The translations under genes and the position numbers were made by a program. Source: Streptosporangiaceae bacterium (lineage in GTDB: Bacteria > Actinomycetota > Actinomycetes > Streptosporangiales > Streptosporangiaceae). From it: a DNA stretch of 64,000 nucleotides. Shown piece after piece: positions 41,813 to 51,354 of this stretch; positions within the stretch are counted from its first letter, which is position 1; every line of letters begins with the position of its first letter. The notes below the pieces were generated by a model. It had not been told where the DNA came from. It did not search any database and worked only from the letters and a program-made list of their open reading frames with translations. The stretch spans positions 1 to 64,000 of the forward strand of contig JAICYD010000009.1 of the NCBI GenBank assembly GCA_025934375.1, given 5' to 3'.

Positions 41813-41972
41813 CGGACCCGCGCGAGCTGCGGCATGAGAACGCGATGCCGGCTTCTCCTGTTGCTGGCGTGTCTAGCGCGATGAGCGACTCCTCACCCCC
41901 TGGCAACCCTGGCGGGACGTAAGTTCTCGCGGGGTGGAGGCAACCTCCGTCCGGGTGCAGAGTTTGTGATAC

Positions 41973-42491
41973 GTGGACGTAACCGAAACGGATCTGCCGC
42001 CGGGCGCCGCTGTCCCGGTGACGGCGCTGTACGCCGAGCATGCCCTCGGCCTGGTCCGGCTCGCGGTCGTGCTGACCGGCGACCGGGCCAGCGCCGAGGA
42101 CATCGTGCAGGACGCGTTCCTTGGCCTGTACCGCCGCTGGGACAAGCTGCGCGACACCACCTATCCGCTCGCCTACGTGCGCGCCAGCGTGCTGAACGGC
42201 TGCCGGACCGCGATGCGCCGCAAGGCCAGGGAATCCCGCCTGCCCTTCCTCACCGACATTCCCGTCGGATCCGCCGAATCCCATGCCCTGCTCGGTGAGG
42301 AGCAGCGCCAGGTGGCGCGGGCACTCAGCCTGCTCCCGAGCCGGCAGCGCGAGGCGCTCGTGCTCCGCTACTACCTTGACCTGTCCGAAGAGGAGATCGC
42401 CCAGACCATGGGCATCTCCCGCGGCACCGTCAAGTCCGCCACTCACCGCGGCCTCGCCGCGATCGGCCGCTTCGTGAAGGAGGCATCATGA
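41973..42491 (+). CDS. SigE-family ECF RNA polymerase sigma factor
   Basis: A 172-aa sigma factor, GTG 41973. Region 2: LYAEHALGLVRLAVVLTGDR, SAEDIVQDAFLGLYRRW and LAYVRASVLNGCRTAMRRK. Region 4: LSLLPSRQREALVLRYYLDL, SEEEIAQTMGISRGTVKSAT. This is the SigE-like actinomycete class typically followed by a membrane protein gene, as here (overlap ATGA at 42488). Signal unknown. Confidence 0.9.
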   Translation: MDVTETDLPPGAAVPVTALYAEHALGLVRLAVVLTGDRASAEDIVQDAFLGLYRRWDKLRDTTYPLAYVRASVLNGCRTAMRRKARESRLPFLTDIPVGSAESHALLGEEQRQVARALSLLPSRQREALVLRYYLDLSEEEIAQTMGISRGTVKSATHRGLAAIGRFVKEAS

Positions 42492-43795
42492 CCCGGGAAG
42501 AAGATCTCATCCGCTCCACCACCGCTGCCATCGCGGCCACTGTCCGCGACGTCCCGCCCCTGAGGCTCCGCACCGGCACCGATGTGGTGATCATCGGGCC
42601 GAGTGAGCCGGGCCGCACACGCAACCGCCGCTGGCGGTCACGGCTGGCCCCGGCCGGCGCGGTGGTCACGGTCGCCGCGGTCGCCGTCGCACTGGTGATA
42701 ACGGCCCGGGTCGCCCCGAACGAGCACGGCGCATCGCCGGTGAACAGCCCGTCCGCGGGCGCGTCCGCCAGCGTGCCGGAGCACTACATGGCCGTGACCC
42801 CTTCGGGTGACCTGGTCGCGGGTGACACCAAGACGGGCAAGACGGTAGCTACCATCGACGCGCCGCCGGGTTTGGTGTTCGACGGCGTGGCGGCAGGCCC
42901 CGATGACCAGATGTTCATCGTGTCGGCCGCTCCTGCCCCGCCGCCGCCGCACGCCACCCTGGGGGTCGCGCCGCCAGGGCAAGGGTCTTTCCTGGGCCGG
43001 AAGTTGTACCTGGTCAGGCTCACGCCAGGCACCGCCCAGCCGTCTCGGCTAACCCCGCTGGCCGTCACGCCGCCGGTCGGCGTCCTCGCGGTGGCGCTAT
43101 CGCAGTCGGGCCAGAAGCTCGCCGTGGCCTCGGCGACGAACACCTCTGTCGCGGTCCCCGCTTACTCGGTTTCCATCTACTCCGTGACCACCGGCCGCCT
43201 GCTGCGCGCCTGGACCTCGGCGACGAACGTCTTCGGCGCCAACTCGCACCTGCAGGGCTTGACCTGGGTCGATGGCGACCGGGGCATCATGTTCGCGACC
43301 AACACCCTTGGCCGGCTAGCCAAAATCAACACCAACCCGGAGACGGTCCGGCGGCTGGACGTCACCTCCCGGGGGAGTGACCTCGCGGCGGACAGCAAGG
43401 TGGCCTGGACCACGACCGGATATTGCGGATCCCCGCTGATCAGCGGCGACGGCAGCACCATCGTGTGCGTCTCGACTAGCCGCGAGTCCGCGTCCAGCTC
43501 CACGATGACGGCAACGTGGCTGGCGTTCTCGGTCGCCGCGCCGACGCGCGGGCGCCTGCTCTACCAGGTGTCCATGCCGTACTCCGCGCTCCGGAACCCG
43601 CCGGGGGGAACAACGCTCTGGATCGATTCCACGGGCAGGACGGCGTTCATCGAGGAACTAATCGTCAACCCAGGCAACGGCAGCACTTCCATACGCCTGG
43701 GAACCATCAGCAACGGCCATTTCACGCCGTCCGCTCCGATAACCGCTGGCGCCCCTGCCAACTTCGGGCTCACGCTGCCGTGGATCGCCTGGTAA
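42488..43795 (+). CDS. Membrane protein with extracytoplasmic beta-propeller-like domain, sigma-factor partner
   Basis: A 435-aa protein whose start overlaps the sigma gene stop. About 55 cytoplasmic residues (MTREEDLIRSTTAAIAATVR) precede one membrane helix (AVVTVAAVAVALVITARVAP). The outer 330 residues contain repeated blade-like segments (VAGDTKTGKTVATIDAPPGL, LAVALSQSGQKLAVASATN, LWIDSTGRTAFIEELIVNPG). The position suggests it acts as anti-sigma factor or sensor, though no zinc-finger motif is present. Such sigma-coupled propeller proteins are widespread in Streptosporangiales and Streptomyces, but their ligands are not known. Confidence 0.8.
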   Translation: MTREEDLIRSTTAAIAATVRDVPPLRLRTGTDVVIIGPSEPGRTRNRRWRSRLAPAGAVVTVAAVAVALVITARVAPNEHGASPVNSPSAGASASVPEHYMAVTPSGDLVAGDTKTGKTVATIDAPPGLVFDGVAAGPDDQMFIVSAAPAPPPPHATLGVAPPGQGSFLGRKLYLVRLTPGTAQPSRLTPLAVTPPVGVLAVALSQSGQKLAVASATNTSVAVPAYSVSIYSVTTGRLLRAWTSATNVFGANSHLQGLTWVDGDRGIMFATNTLGRLAKINTNPETVRRLDVTSRGSDLAADSKVAWTTTGYCGSPLISGDGSTIVCVSTSRESASSSTMTATWLAFSVAAPTRGRLLYQVSMPYSALRNPPGGTTLWIDSTGRTAFIEELIVNPGNGSTSIRLGTISNGHFTPSAPITAGAPANFGLTLPWIAW

Positions 43796-43826
43796 GCGCT
43801 GGTAAAACCCGCCGAACGGGCGGTGG

Positions 43827-43971
43827 TCAGTACCGGCGGGGCGAGCGTGGGGTGATGCGCCGCTCGTATCGGAGGTACTCCGCTGGCAGCCCAGCCGGGC
43901 CGCAACGCGCGCAGCGCGTCCATGAACTCCCGCTCGGTCTGGATGACCTCGGGAGCGGCGCCATCAACCAT
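43827..43971 (-). pseudogene. XRE-family regulator stub
   Basis: From ATG 43971 the minus strand reads MVDGAAPEVIQTEREFMDAL then RALRPGW, which matches the first 25 residues of actinomycete XRE regulators (QTxxEFxxALRxLR). The helix-turn-helix is not found. A second frame ends EYLRYERRITPRSPRRY at 43827. Most of the gene has been deleted. Weak evidence because of the short length. Confidence 0.35.
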
Positions 43972-44097
43972 GGCCGGATGCTCGTCCTCGGCTTGCACAC
44001 GATCAGTATGTGCCGCCGCCGACGGGACCGGCCAGCACGAGGATGTCCGTTCCTGTCCCGACTTGTCCGGCCATGCGTTCCAGTTACCCTAGAAGCC

Positions 44098-45392
44098 GTG
44101 TGGGTGCAGCCATTTGCGGACCGGGAAGCAGCCACGTTGCGCGGCGCCCTGGCCAGCCAGATCGCCGAGCTGTTCCAGCAGGTCGCCACGCTGTACCCCG
44201 AGCGCTGGGAGCAGCTAGGGGACGGTGTGGCGGGGCCGGTGGTAGCCGCGCTGCGGAAGGTGCCACGGCACCTGTTCACGCCCGGTGTGCCGCTGGCCAG
44301 GGCATATGAGGATGTAGTCGTCGTCCCCAATTCCGGGGCGAGCGGCGCGGGCCTCACCTCGGTGTCGCAGCCGTCGATGATCGCGTGGATGCTTGCCCAG
44401 CTTGACGTGCGTCCGGGCCAGTCGGTGCTGAAGGTCGGCAGCGGCGGTTACCAGGCGGCGCTGCTGCGGGAACTGGTCGGCCCGGACGGGTCGGTGACCA
44501 CGCTGGACATCGCCCCGGACGTGATCAGCCGCGCCCGGGCCTGCCTGGACCGGGCCGGGTACGGCGACGTGCGCACGGTCTGCGCGGACGGGGAGTACGG
44601 CGCGCCCGGCCACGGCCCGTTCGACAAGATCATCGTCGCCGTGCAGGACTGGGACATCCCGCCGGCCTGGACCGGGCAGCTCGCCCCGGGCGGCCGACTT
44701 GTGGTCCCGCTGCTGACCCGGGGCTGCCCAGGTCATGGGCGCTGGACCACCAGGACGGGCACCTGGTCAGCCGCAGCAACCTGCCAGCCCTCTTCGTGCC
44801 GATGCAGGGCGCCGGGGAGTACCACACGTGGACGGTCTCGATGGACGAGCCCGGCGTGAGCCTGTGGGGCGAGGAGCCCGAGCCGGCCGGCGTCGACCGG
44901 GCCGCGCTGGCCGCAGCGCTGGCGGCTGAACGCTGCGAAGCCTGGACCGGCGTCACCTTCGTGAGGGGCAAGCCGGAAACGACCCCGGATCTCTGGCTGG
45001 TCACCGACCCGGGCCTGTGCTGGCTCAAGGCCGGCGAGGACGCCCAGGACCGGGGCCTGGTCGCCCCGCTCGCCCAGGTCGTCCCCTACGGGAAGACGAA
45101 CACCCCCGCCCTGGCCAGCGGGGCCAGCCTCGCCTACTGCGCCGGGGTGCGCCCGGTCGACGAAGACCGCACGGCCTACGAGCTCGGCGCCTACGGGCAC
45201 GGCCCGCCCGGCGCCGAGCTCGCCGAGCGGCTGGCCGCCCACATCCAGGCCTGGGACCGGGACCACCGCGCCGGGCCCGACCCGGTCCTGAGCGTCCACC
45301 CCGCCGACACGCCCGCCGACGCCCTTCCCAGCGGGCATGTCCTGAACAAGCGCCACAGCACGATCGTGCTGTCCTGGCCCGACGTTTCCTAG
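44098..45392 (+). pseudogene. Protein-L-isoaspartate O-methyltransferase-like enzyme of the FxLD-system type, frameshifted
   Basis: GTG 44098 starts WVQPFADREAATLRGALASQ; then VPRHLFTPGVPLARAYEDVV, SQPSMIAWMLAQLDVRPGQS, VLKVGSGGYQAALLRELVGP (SAM-binding motif I) and KIIVAVQDWDIPPAWTGQLA (motif III). After the G4 tract 44720-44723 the frame is lost, and another frame continues ALDHQDGHLVSRSNLPALFV, EYHTWTVSMDEPGVSLWGEE, DRDHRAGPDPVLSVHPADTP, LNKRHSTIVLSW to 45392. One additional G (CGG GGG CTG) restores a single frame of about 430 aa. Enzymes of this class modify RiPP (FxLD lanthipeptide) precursors, but no precursor or lanthipeptide synthetase is nearby. Confidence 0.78.
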
Positions 45393-45553
45393 GTAGGCGA
45401 GCTCGCCAAGGTTGCGCACGGAGCTGCGGGTTCGCCTAACCGGGGGGTGGTCCGCTTCAGTGCCGTTTCAGCGGCGTTCCAGCGGGGGCGCGGATCCTGT
45501 GAGGCGGAGCCGGCACCCATGACGCCGGCGGGCCGGGATGAGTGGGAGCGGTC

Positions 45554-48500
45554 GTGTTCGGTGGCAGGGGGCGGCGCCTGACGGTGCCGGTACTGGCGGT
45601 GGCCCTGGTGGCGGCCAGCGTGACGTTCATGGTGGCGCGCGGGCCGGCGCGGGCGGACGTGACGACGCCGCAGCCGACGGGGGCCGGCCCAAGCGTGGCG
45701 GTGGTCAGCGGTGATTTCACCGGGGACGGGAAGGCGGACCTGGCGGTGACCGGGTCGCAGTTCTTCACCTCGGTGCCGATGGCGGCCTCGGCCGGAGACG
45801 GGTCGTTCACCACCCCGGCGGGGACGCTGTCGGACACCGGCTGGGCCTCGTGGTCCTCCACCCCGGGCGTGCACGTGCTGACCGGTGACTTCAACGGGGA
45901 CGGGAAGACGGACCTGGCGATGATGCCGCCGCCGGGGAACCCGTGGTGGTTCACGGTGCCGGTGGCGATGTCGGACGGGGCCGGCTCGTTCACGGTGACC
46001 AACGACAGCGGGCTGGGCGACTTCGTCTGGAACTGGGCGCAGATCCCGGGGGTCCAGGTGGTCACCGGGGACTTCAACGGGGACGGCAAAACCGACATCG
46101 CGCTGGTGGGCGCCCCGTGGTGGACCACCATCCCGGTTGCCTTCTCCAACGGTGACGGCAGCTTCCGCGTGGTGACCGGCGCCCTGTCCGACACCGACTG
46201 GTCGGCATGGTCCTCGGTCGCGGGCGTGCACGTGCTGACGGGTGACTTCAACAAGGACGGGAAGACGGACCTGGCGATGATGCCGCCGCCGGGGAACCCG
46301 TGGTGGTCCACGATCCCGGTGGCGTTCTCGGGCGGGGACGGCTCGTTCACGGTGACCAACACCCCGGAGCTGGGCGACTTCGTCTGGAACTGGGCGCAGG
46401 TAGCGGGCGCGCAGGTCATCTCCGGTGATTTCAACGGGGACGGCAAGACTGACGTCGCGCTCACCGGCGGGCAGGGGTGGCTGAGCGTCCCGGTGGCGTT
46501 CGGTAACGGTGACGGGAGCTTCCGCGTTGTCAATGACTGGCTGCCGAACTTCGCCTTCGCGGCGTGGGCAACCGGGGAGACCGCCCACGCCAACACGGCA
46601 CAGTGCGTCCACGCGGCCGACTTCAACGGCGACGGGAAGACCGACATCGCGCTGGGCTGCGCGAACACGGGGACACCCGGTGTGCTGACAATCCCGGTGG
46701 CACTCTCAGTCGGCGACGGGTCGTTCACGGTGACCAACGATACGGTCGGGGGAGCGGCGCCGGACTGGCGGGCGCTGACGTACCTGGCGCAGCGTGACAC
46801 TCAGGGCTGGAACGTGGCCGGTGACTTCAACGGGGACGGCAAGGCCGACCTGGCCGTGGTCACCAGCACCCAGTCCGGGGCCGGCCCGGCCGCGGTGCCG
46901 GTGGCATTGTCCGGCGGGGACGGCTCGTTCACCCTCACCGCCAAGCAGGTGCCGGGCTTGATCGAGAACCTGGACGGCATGCCCGGCAGCGGAGCCTTCG
47001 GCGGCATCATCGGCCCCGCCGGTAAGTGCATCGACGACGGCGGTGGCAGCAACGGCGCCCAGGTGGTGCTGCGGACGTGCAACGGGACGCCGGGGCAGGC
47101 GTGGGCTCCGCAGGTCTACGGGGCGATCATCGCGCAAGGCAAGTGCCTGACCGCGGGCAGGAGCGGCGGGGCGCCGGCTGTGGCGGGGACCCTGGTGCAG
47201 CTGTGGCACTGTGCCGGTGTGGACCGGTTGCAGCACTGGCAACTGCGGGGCTCGCAGCTGTACAACCCGCAGTCGGGGCTGTGCCTGGACGCGGGCAGCA
47301 GTACCGCCGACGGCACCCCGCTGCAAGTGTGGGGATGCAACGGCACCGCGGCGCAGAACTGGACGCTGCCGGCCGGGTCGAGCCTCCCGGTCCCGAACCC
47401 GGACCAGGGATACGACGTCGCCTACCAGGGGCCGGATGGCCACCTAGGGCATATCAGCCCGGACGGGACGGCGACGCAGTCGGCGTCGGTGCTGGCGGCG
47501 GGGACCAGCCCGGCTCTCGTGGGGCTGCTGGGTGGTGCGTGGCTGTCGACGTTCGTGTCGGCCGATCGTTCGTACTGGATTGCCGATCCCAGCGGTGGCC
47601 AGCGTCAGATAGACGGGTTCACCGCGGGCACCGTGCCGCCTGGTAGCAGCCCGTCGATGGCGGGTGAGCTGACCGGCCCGCGGACGGGCCCGTGGATGGG
47701 TGACGTGCAGGCGGTAACCGGCCTGGACTGGGCACTTGCTGGCCCACACGGGGACGCGGTGCGGACTGCTGGGCAGATGCTGGCGGGGACGAGTCCGTCG
47801 ATCACCGCGAAGGGGAACGGGGTGTTCGAGGAGGCGTTCACCGCGCCGGGCGGGAAGTTGTGGGTGCAGCAGTTCGAGGTCGGCGTCGGGGACAGCGGCG
47901 GGCACCTGGTCGGCGGCGGGCTGTCGCTGGCGCCGGGGACGAGCCCGGCGATCGCGGCGGGACTTGGCCCCGGCCTGGGCAGCGCGTGGGAGATCGCGGT
48001 GCACGGCAGCGATGACCACCTGTGGACGGTGGACGCGTTCGGCAACAACGTGCAGTACCCGTACCTGCTCAAGCCGGGCAGCGGGGTGGCGATCACGGCG
48101 CTGCCCACCACCGGGCAGTATGTGGTCGTGTTCCAGGCGGCCAGCGACGGCCTAGTGTACAAGAAGGCTACCGGCAACGGGTGGCTGGTTCCCGACGGGC
48201 CGGTCTCCCTGGTCGGCGGCGGGATCGGCATGGCCGCCAATTCCAGCCCGGCGGTCGTCCTGGGCAACACCGGCTACGAGATCGCCGTCCACGGCGATCA
48301 CGACACGGTGGTCATCACCGGCCCGGACAACACCAGCCATGACACCGGCCAGGCCATCGCCACGGGCACCAGCCCCGCCATCGCCGGCTCGAGCGGCTCC
48401 CGGCCGGGCGCCCCGGAGCTCAGCCCGGTGACGGCCAGGGACAACAGCGTGACCATCAGCTGGAGCGACAACTCCACCAACGAGTCCCAGTTCGTCCTGC

Positions 48501-49672
48501 AAAAGCGCGTCACCGGAGACGGCAACAACGGCTGGGCGGACATCTACTCGACGTACTCCGACGAGCCGGCCGGCACCTTCCTTGCCGATGAGTACCAGTA
48601 CACCGACTTCAGCACCGGGCCGGACGCCGAGTGCTACCGGGTCCTCGCCACGCCCGTGGTCGCGGTCGGCGCCGCCTCGCCCGGCGTCAGCGGCGAGCGG
48701 TGCACGGTCCGTCCGGACCCGGGCCGGTTCCCGCAGTCGGTTCCGCTGTCGGCCGACCAGTGGAACACGTTCTCGGCCAATCACCGGCCCCCGGCCGTCA
48801 ACGGCGCCCCGGTCGATGACCTGAGCAATATCGCCCGCGACTTTAACGACGGCCAGGAGCTGGTTAACCGGGGCCAGACCTGGGGGGTGGACCTGGACTG
48901 GAACACCGGGGGCAGCTGCTGGATATTCCGCGGCAAGGGCAGCGGTGACCAGCTGCTGATGGGCCAGGCGCTGGCGATGGAGGTGTGCGACAGCCACGGC
49001 AACGGCACCGGCCAGTACCTGGCCTACGGCAGTCAGACCTTCGGCGTGGACGTGGTCCTGCAGGGCTCTCCGTCGTATGAGTGGCACGTCATCGGCGACT
49101 CCGCCTTCCGGGACAACGCCGCCACCGGTCCCGCGGAATCTGGCTTCGACCTGGAGCGCGGCGGTGCCCATGCGCTGTGGAACGATCAGTCCCGCCGGTA
49201 CCTGGTCACCGGGCACCAGACGTTCGGCGTCGACCTGGACTGGTTCGACCCGTCTGCCCCGCCCCCGGGTGGCGGGATCACGCAGCCGCCGGCGGCGGAC
49301 CCCGGGGTCGGGGCGCTGCGGGTATTCAACTGCGACGCGGCCAAGCATGCGGTGTCGGTGTGGGTCAAGGACACCACCGCCGGCGCCAGCTTTCAGAAGA
49401 TCGGCAGCCTGCCGTACCAGGGCGATCCCCAGACCGGCGGCTGCGCGGCCAAGGACAGCCAGCCGCTGCCGTTCACCCCGGCCGCCCAGCGCAGCTACCT
49501 GGTGGTGGTCACCGACTCCCAGCAGGGCGGCTGCCCCGCCGACGACCCGAGCACCCCCGCGTGCGTGGTGGAGTCCCGGTCGATCACCGGCAACCCGTCC
49601 GGGGCGATCGAGACCACGACCGTCGGGGTGGGCACCGACCGCAGCCCGTTCGCCGCCAACGGGCTCAAATAA
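45554..49672 (+). CDS. Large secreted FG-GAP propeller / ricin-lectin / tectonin-like protein
   Basis: A 1372-aa extracellular protein. GTG 45554 has GGGAG 5 nt upstream (GTG 45542 is in frame). Signal peptide: RLTVPVLAVALVAASVTFMV. Residues about 45-470 hold seven FG-GAP units with the calcium-loop motif D-x-N-G-D-G-K (VSGDFTGDGKADL, LTGDFNGDGKTDL, VTGDFNGDGKTDI, LTGDFNKDGKTDL, ISGDFNGDGKTDV, HAADFNGDGKTDI, VAGDFNGDGKADL), probably one seven-bladed propeller. Next is a ricin B domain (CIDDGGGSNGAQVVLRTCNG, CLDAGSSTADGTPLQVWGCN), then tectonin-like repeats (GPDGHLGHISPDGT), a fibronectin III-like domain (PVTARDNSVTISWSDNSTNE) and a Cys-containing end. Likely sugar-binding. Followed after 21 nt by another secreted protein gene. 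Confidence 0.9.
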   Translation: MFGGRGRRLTVPVLAVALVAASVTFMVARGPARADVTTPQPTGAGPSVAVVSGDFTGDGKADLAVTGSQFFTSVPMAASAGDGSFTTPAGTLSDTGWASWSSTPGVHVLTGDFNGDGKTDLAMMPPPGNPWWFTVPVAMSDGAGSFTVTNDSGLGDFVWNWAQIPGVQVVTGDFNGDGKTDIALVGAPWWTTIPVAFSNGDGSFRVVTGALSDTDWSAWSSVAGVHVLTGDFNKDGKTDLAMMPPPGNPWWSTIPVAFSGGDGSFTVTNTPELGDFVWNWAQVAGAQVISGDFNGDGKTDVALTGGQGWLSVPVAFGNGDGSFRVVNDWLPNFAFAAWATGETAHANTAQCVHAADFNGDGKTDIALGCANTGTPGVLTIPVALSVGDGSFTVTNDTVGGAAPDWRALTYLAQRDTQGWNVAGDFNGDGKADLAVVTSTQSGAGPAAVPVALSGGDGSFTLTAKQVPGLIENLDGMPGSGAFGGIIGPAGKCIDDGGGSNGAQVVLRTCNGTPGQAWAPQVYGAIIAQGKCLTAGRSGGAPAVAGTLVQLWHCAGVDRLQHWQLRGSQLYNPQSGLCLDAGSSTADGTPLQVWGCNGTAAQNWTLPAGSSLPVPNPDQGYDVAYQGPDGHLGHISPDGTATQSASVLAAGTSPALVGLLGGAWLSTFVSADRSYWIADPSGGQRQIDGFTAGTVPPGSSPSMAGELTGPRTGPWMGDVQAVTGLDWALAGPHGDAVRTAGQMLAGTSPSITAKGNGVFEEAFTAPGGKLWVQQFEVGVGDSGGHLVGGGLSLAPGTSPAIAAGLGPGLGSAWEIAVHGSDDHLWTVDAFGNNVQYPYLLKPGSGVAITALPTTGQYVVVFQAASDGLVYKKATGNGWLVPDGPVSLVGGGIGMAANSSPAVVLGNTGYEIAVHGDHDTVVITGPDNTSHDTGQAIATGTSPAIAGSSGSRPGAPELSPVTARDNSVTISWSDNSTNESQFVLQKRVTGDGNNGWADIYSTYSDEPAGTFLADEYQYTDFSTGPDAECYRVLATPVVAVGAASPGVSGERCTVRPDPGRFPQSVPLSADQWNTFSANHRPPAVNGAPVDDLSNIARDFNDGQELVNRGQTWGVDLDWNTGGSCWIFRGKGSGDQLLMGQALAMEVCDSHGNGTGQYLAYGSQTFGVDVVLQGSPSYEWHVIGDSAFRDNAATGPAESGFDLERGGAHALWNDQSRRYLVTGHQTFGVDLDWFDPSAPPPGGGITQPPAADPGVGALRVFNCDAAKHAVSVWVKDTTAGASFQKIGSLPYQGDPQTGGCAAKDSQPLPFTPAAQRSYLVVVTDSQQGGCPADDPSTPACVVESRSITGNPSGAIETTTVGVGTDRSPFAANGLK

Positions 49673-49693
49673 TGACGATCCAGGGAGTTACTA

Positions 49694-51331
49694 GTGAAGC
49701 TCATACCCGGGCCGGGGCGGCTGACGGCCGGGGCCGCCCTGATGGCGTGCGCACTGGCGATCGCGCCGCTGTCCACGGTCCACCCCGCCGGGGCTGCCGC
49801 CCCGCGGGCGCACTCGGCGGCGAATGCGGGCAATATCGCACAGCGTGCCGCCGGCGTCTGGCACACGTCGAAGAAGACAGTGGTCAGCCTGCGTGACCTG
49901 GCCGCCGTTGGCAAGGCCGCCGGGGGCAAGGCCGCCGGCGGGCAGCCGGCCACGGCACCGGCCGCGGGGACGGCGGCCCAGCCGCGGGTCAGCGTCGCGG
50001 CGGCGTTCGCGCCGACGCTGAACGTGAACTTCCCCGGCCTGGCCTCCGACGGCAACCACCCCCCGGACCCGAACGCCGCCGCCAGCCCGACCCAGATCGT
50101 CGAGGTCGTCAACAATCGCCTGCAGGTCTACACCCAGGGCGGGGCCTCGGCAGGCTGCCCGGCCGACCTGAGTGCCTTCTTCGGCCAGCAGCCGGGGGAG
50201 TCCATGTTCGACCCGCGGGTGATCTACGACAACGTCAGCGGCCGGTTCACGGTGATCATGGCCGTTCAGACACCGCCGCCGCCCGCCGGTCAGCCTCATC
50301 TGCCCTTTGTTGACCTTCTCCGCATCGCGCACAGCGCGCCCGGCGACGCCTGCGGCCTGTGGACCGAGTACTCGATCCTCGGGCAAACCTCGGTCACGGG
50401 CATCGCGGAAGGCACTTTCATCGACCAGCCGGCCATCGGGCAAGACCGCAATGCCTTCCTGTTCGCCGGCGAGAACTTCACCAACGGCAACAGCTTCATC
50501 TCCCACGTGGCCTTCTCCTACCCCAAGAGCTGCGCCTACAGCAATACCTGCACAACCGACTTCCAGGTCTTCCGCCCCGCGCACTTCGCCACCCCGGCCT
50601 CCAGCGGCGGCAACCCCATGATCGCTACCGCGCACAGCTACTTCGTCGCCGCCATCTCCAACTTCGGCTACGAGCTGTACCGGATGGACAACAGCGGCGA
50701 TACCAACGCCACCATCTTCACCCTTCAAGCCACCATCGCCAGCGCGCAGTCCGTGGTGCCGCCGCCGCGCGACGCCGCCCAGCCCGGGACATCGAGCCTT
50801 ATCAACATCGGTGCCAGCAACGTGACCCTCGCGACCCGCATCACATCGACTCCCACCTACGACGGCACCCGCATCTGGTTCACGCACCAGGCAGCTGTCT
50901 CCAACCACCCCGCGGTCCGGTACGGGGCCATCGACCCCGCCAGCAACACCGTCGCCACCAACGTCGCCTTCCACAGCCCGTCCAGCGACGACTTCAACCC
51001 CTCCATCGCGGTCGGCATCAACGGAACGTCCCGGACTATCTTCCTCAACTGGGCCTACACCGACGTGGCGGGCGGGATCCCCGTCTCCCCGGCCGTCACC
51101 GCGGTCACCATCGCCGCCACCGACTCCCCGCCGCCCCTCGACGGCAAGGACATCCGGCTGGTCGCCGGCGGCATCACCAACGACAACCGGTTCGGCGACT
51201 ACTCGTCCGTCTCGGTCGACCCGGCCAGCGCCGGCCAGGCCTGCGCGGTCACCGCCCAGGAGTACTTCGACCCCGCCACCAACGGCAAGTGGGCCACCCG
51301 CATCAGCCGCTTCGGCGCCCCCGGATGCTGA
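49694..51331 (+). CDS. Secreted protein with beta-propeller-like repeats
   Basis: A 545-aa protein; GTG 49694 follows GGGAG by about 7 nt. Signal peptide LTAGAALMACALAIAPLSTV, cleavage near AGA-AA. After an Ala/Gly-rich linker (AAVGKAAGGKAAGGQPATAP) comes a beta-rich domain with repeated entry segments (PDPNAAASPTQIVEVVNNRL, QVYTQGG, FDPRVIYDNVSGRFTVIMAV, IDQPAIGQDRNAFLFAGENF, NRFGDYSSVSVDPASAG). The pattern recalls sialidase-like or exo-alpha propellers, but catalytic residues cannot be named. It shares an operon with the gene ending at 49672. Confidence 0.78.
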   Translation: MKLIPGPGRLTAGAALMACALAIAPLSTVHPAGAAAPRAHSAANAGNIAQRAAGVWHTSKKTVVSLRDLAAVGKAAGGKAAGGQPATAPAAGTAAQPRVSVAAAFAPTLNVNFPGLASDGNHPPDPNAAASPTQIVEVVNNRLQVYTQGGASAGCPADLSAFFGQQPGESMFDPRVIYDNVSGRFTVIMAVQTPPPPAGQPHLPFVDLLRIAHSAPGDACGLWTEYSILGQTSVTGIAEGTFIDQPAIGQDRNAFLFAGENFTNGNSFISHVAFSYPKSCAYSNTCTTDFQVFRPAHFATPASSGGNPMIATAHSYFVAAISNFGYELYRMDNSGDTNATIFTLQATIASAQSVVPPPRDAAQPGTSSLINIGASNVTLATRITSTPTYDGTRIWFTHQAAVSNHPAVRYGAIDPASNTVATNVAFHSPSSDDFNPSIAVGINGTSRTIFLNWAYTDVAGGIPVSPAVTAVTIAATDSPPPLDGKDIRLVAGGITNDNRFGDYSSVSVDPASAGQACAVTAQEYFDPATNGKWATRISRFGAPGC

Positions 51332-51354
51332 CCCGGGATCACGACGGGCAGCCG

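Noticed and set aside
45700..46860. Regular repeats that could look like a CRISPR or tandem DNA array
   Set aside because: They are coding FG-GAP repeats (GDFNGDGKTD) inside a large secreted protein, with unequal spacing of about 150-220 bp.
45554..49672. The FG-GAP protein as a member of the enediyne cassette because UnbV also has FG-GAP repeats
   Set aside because: It lacks the ASPIC/UnbV domain, is followed by unrelated genes and is 7 kb away from the cassette.
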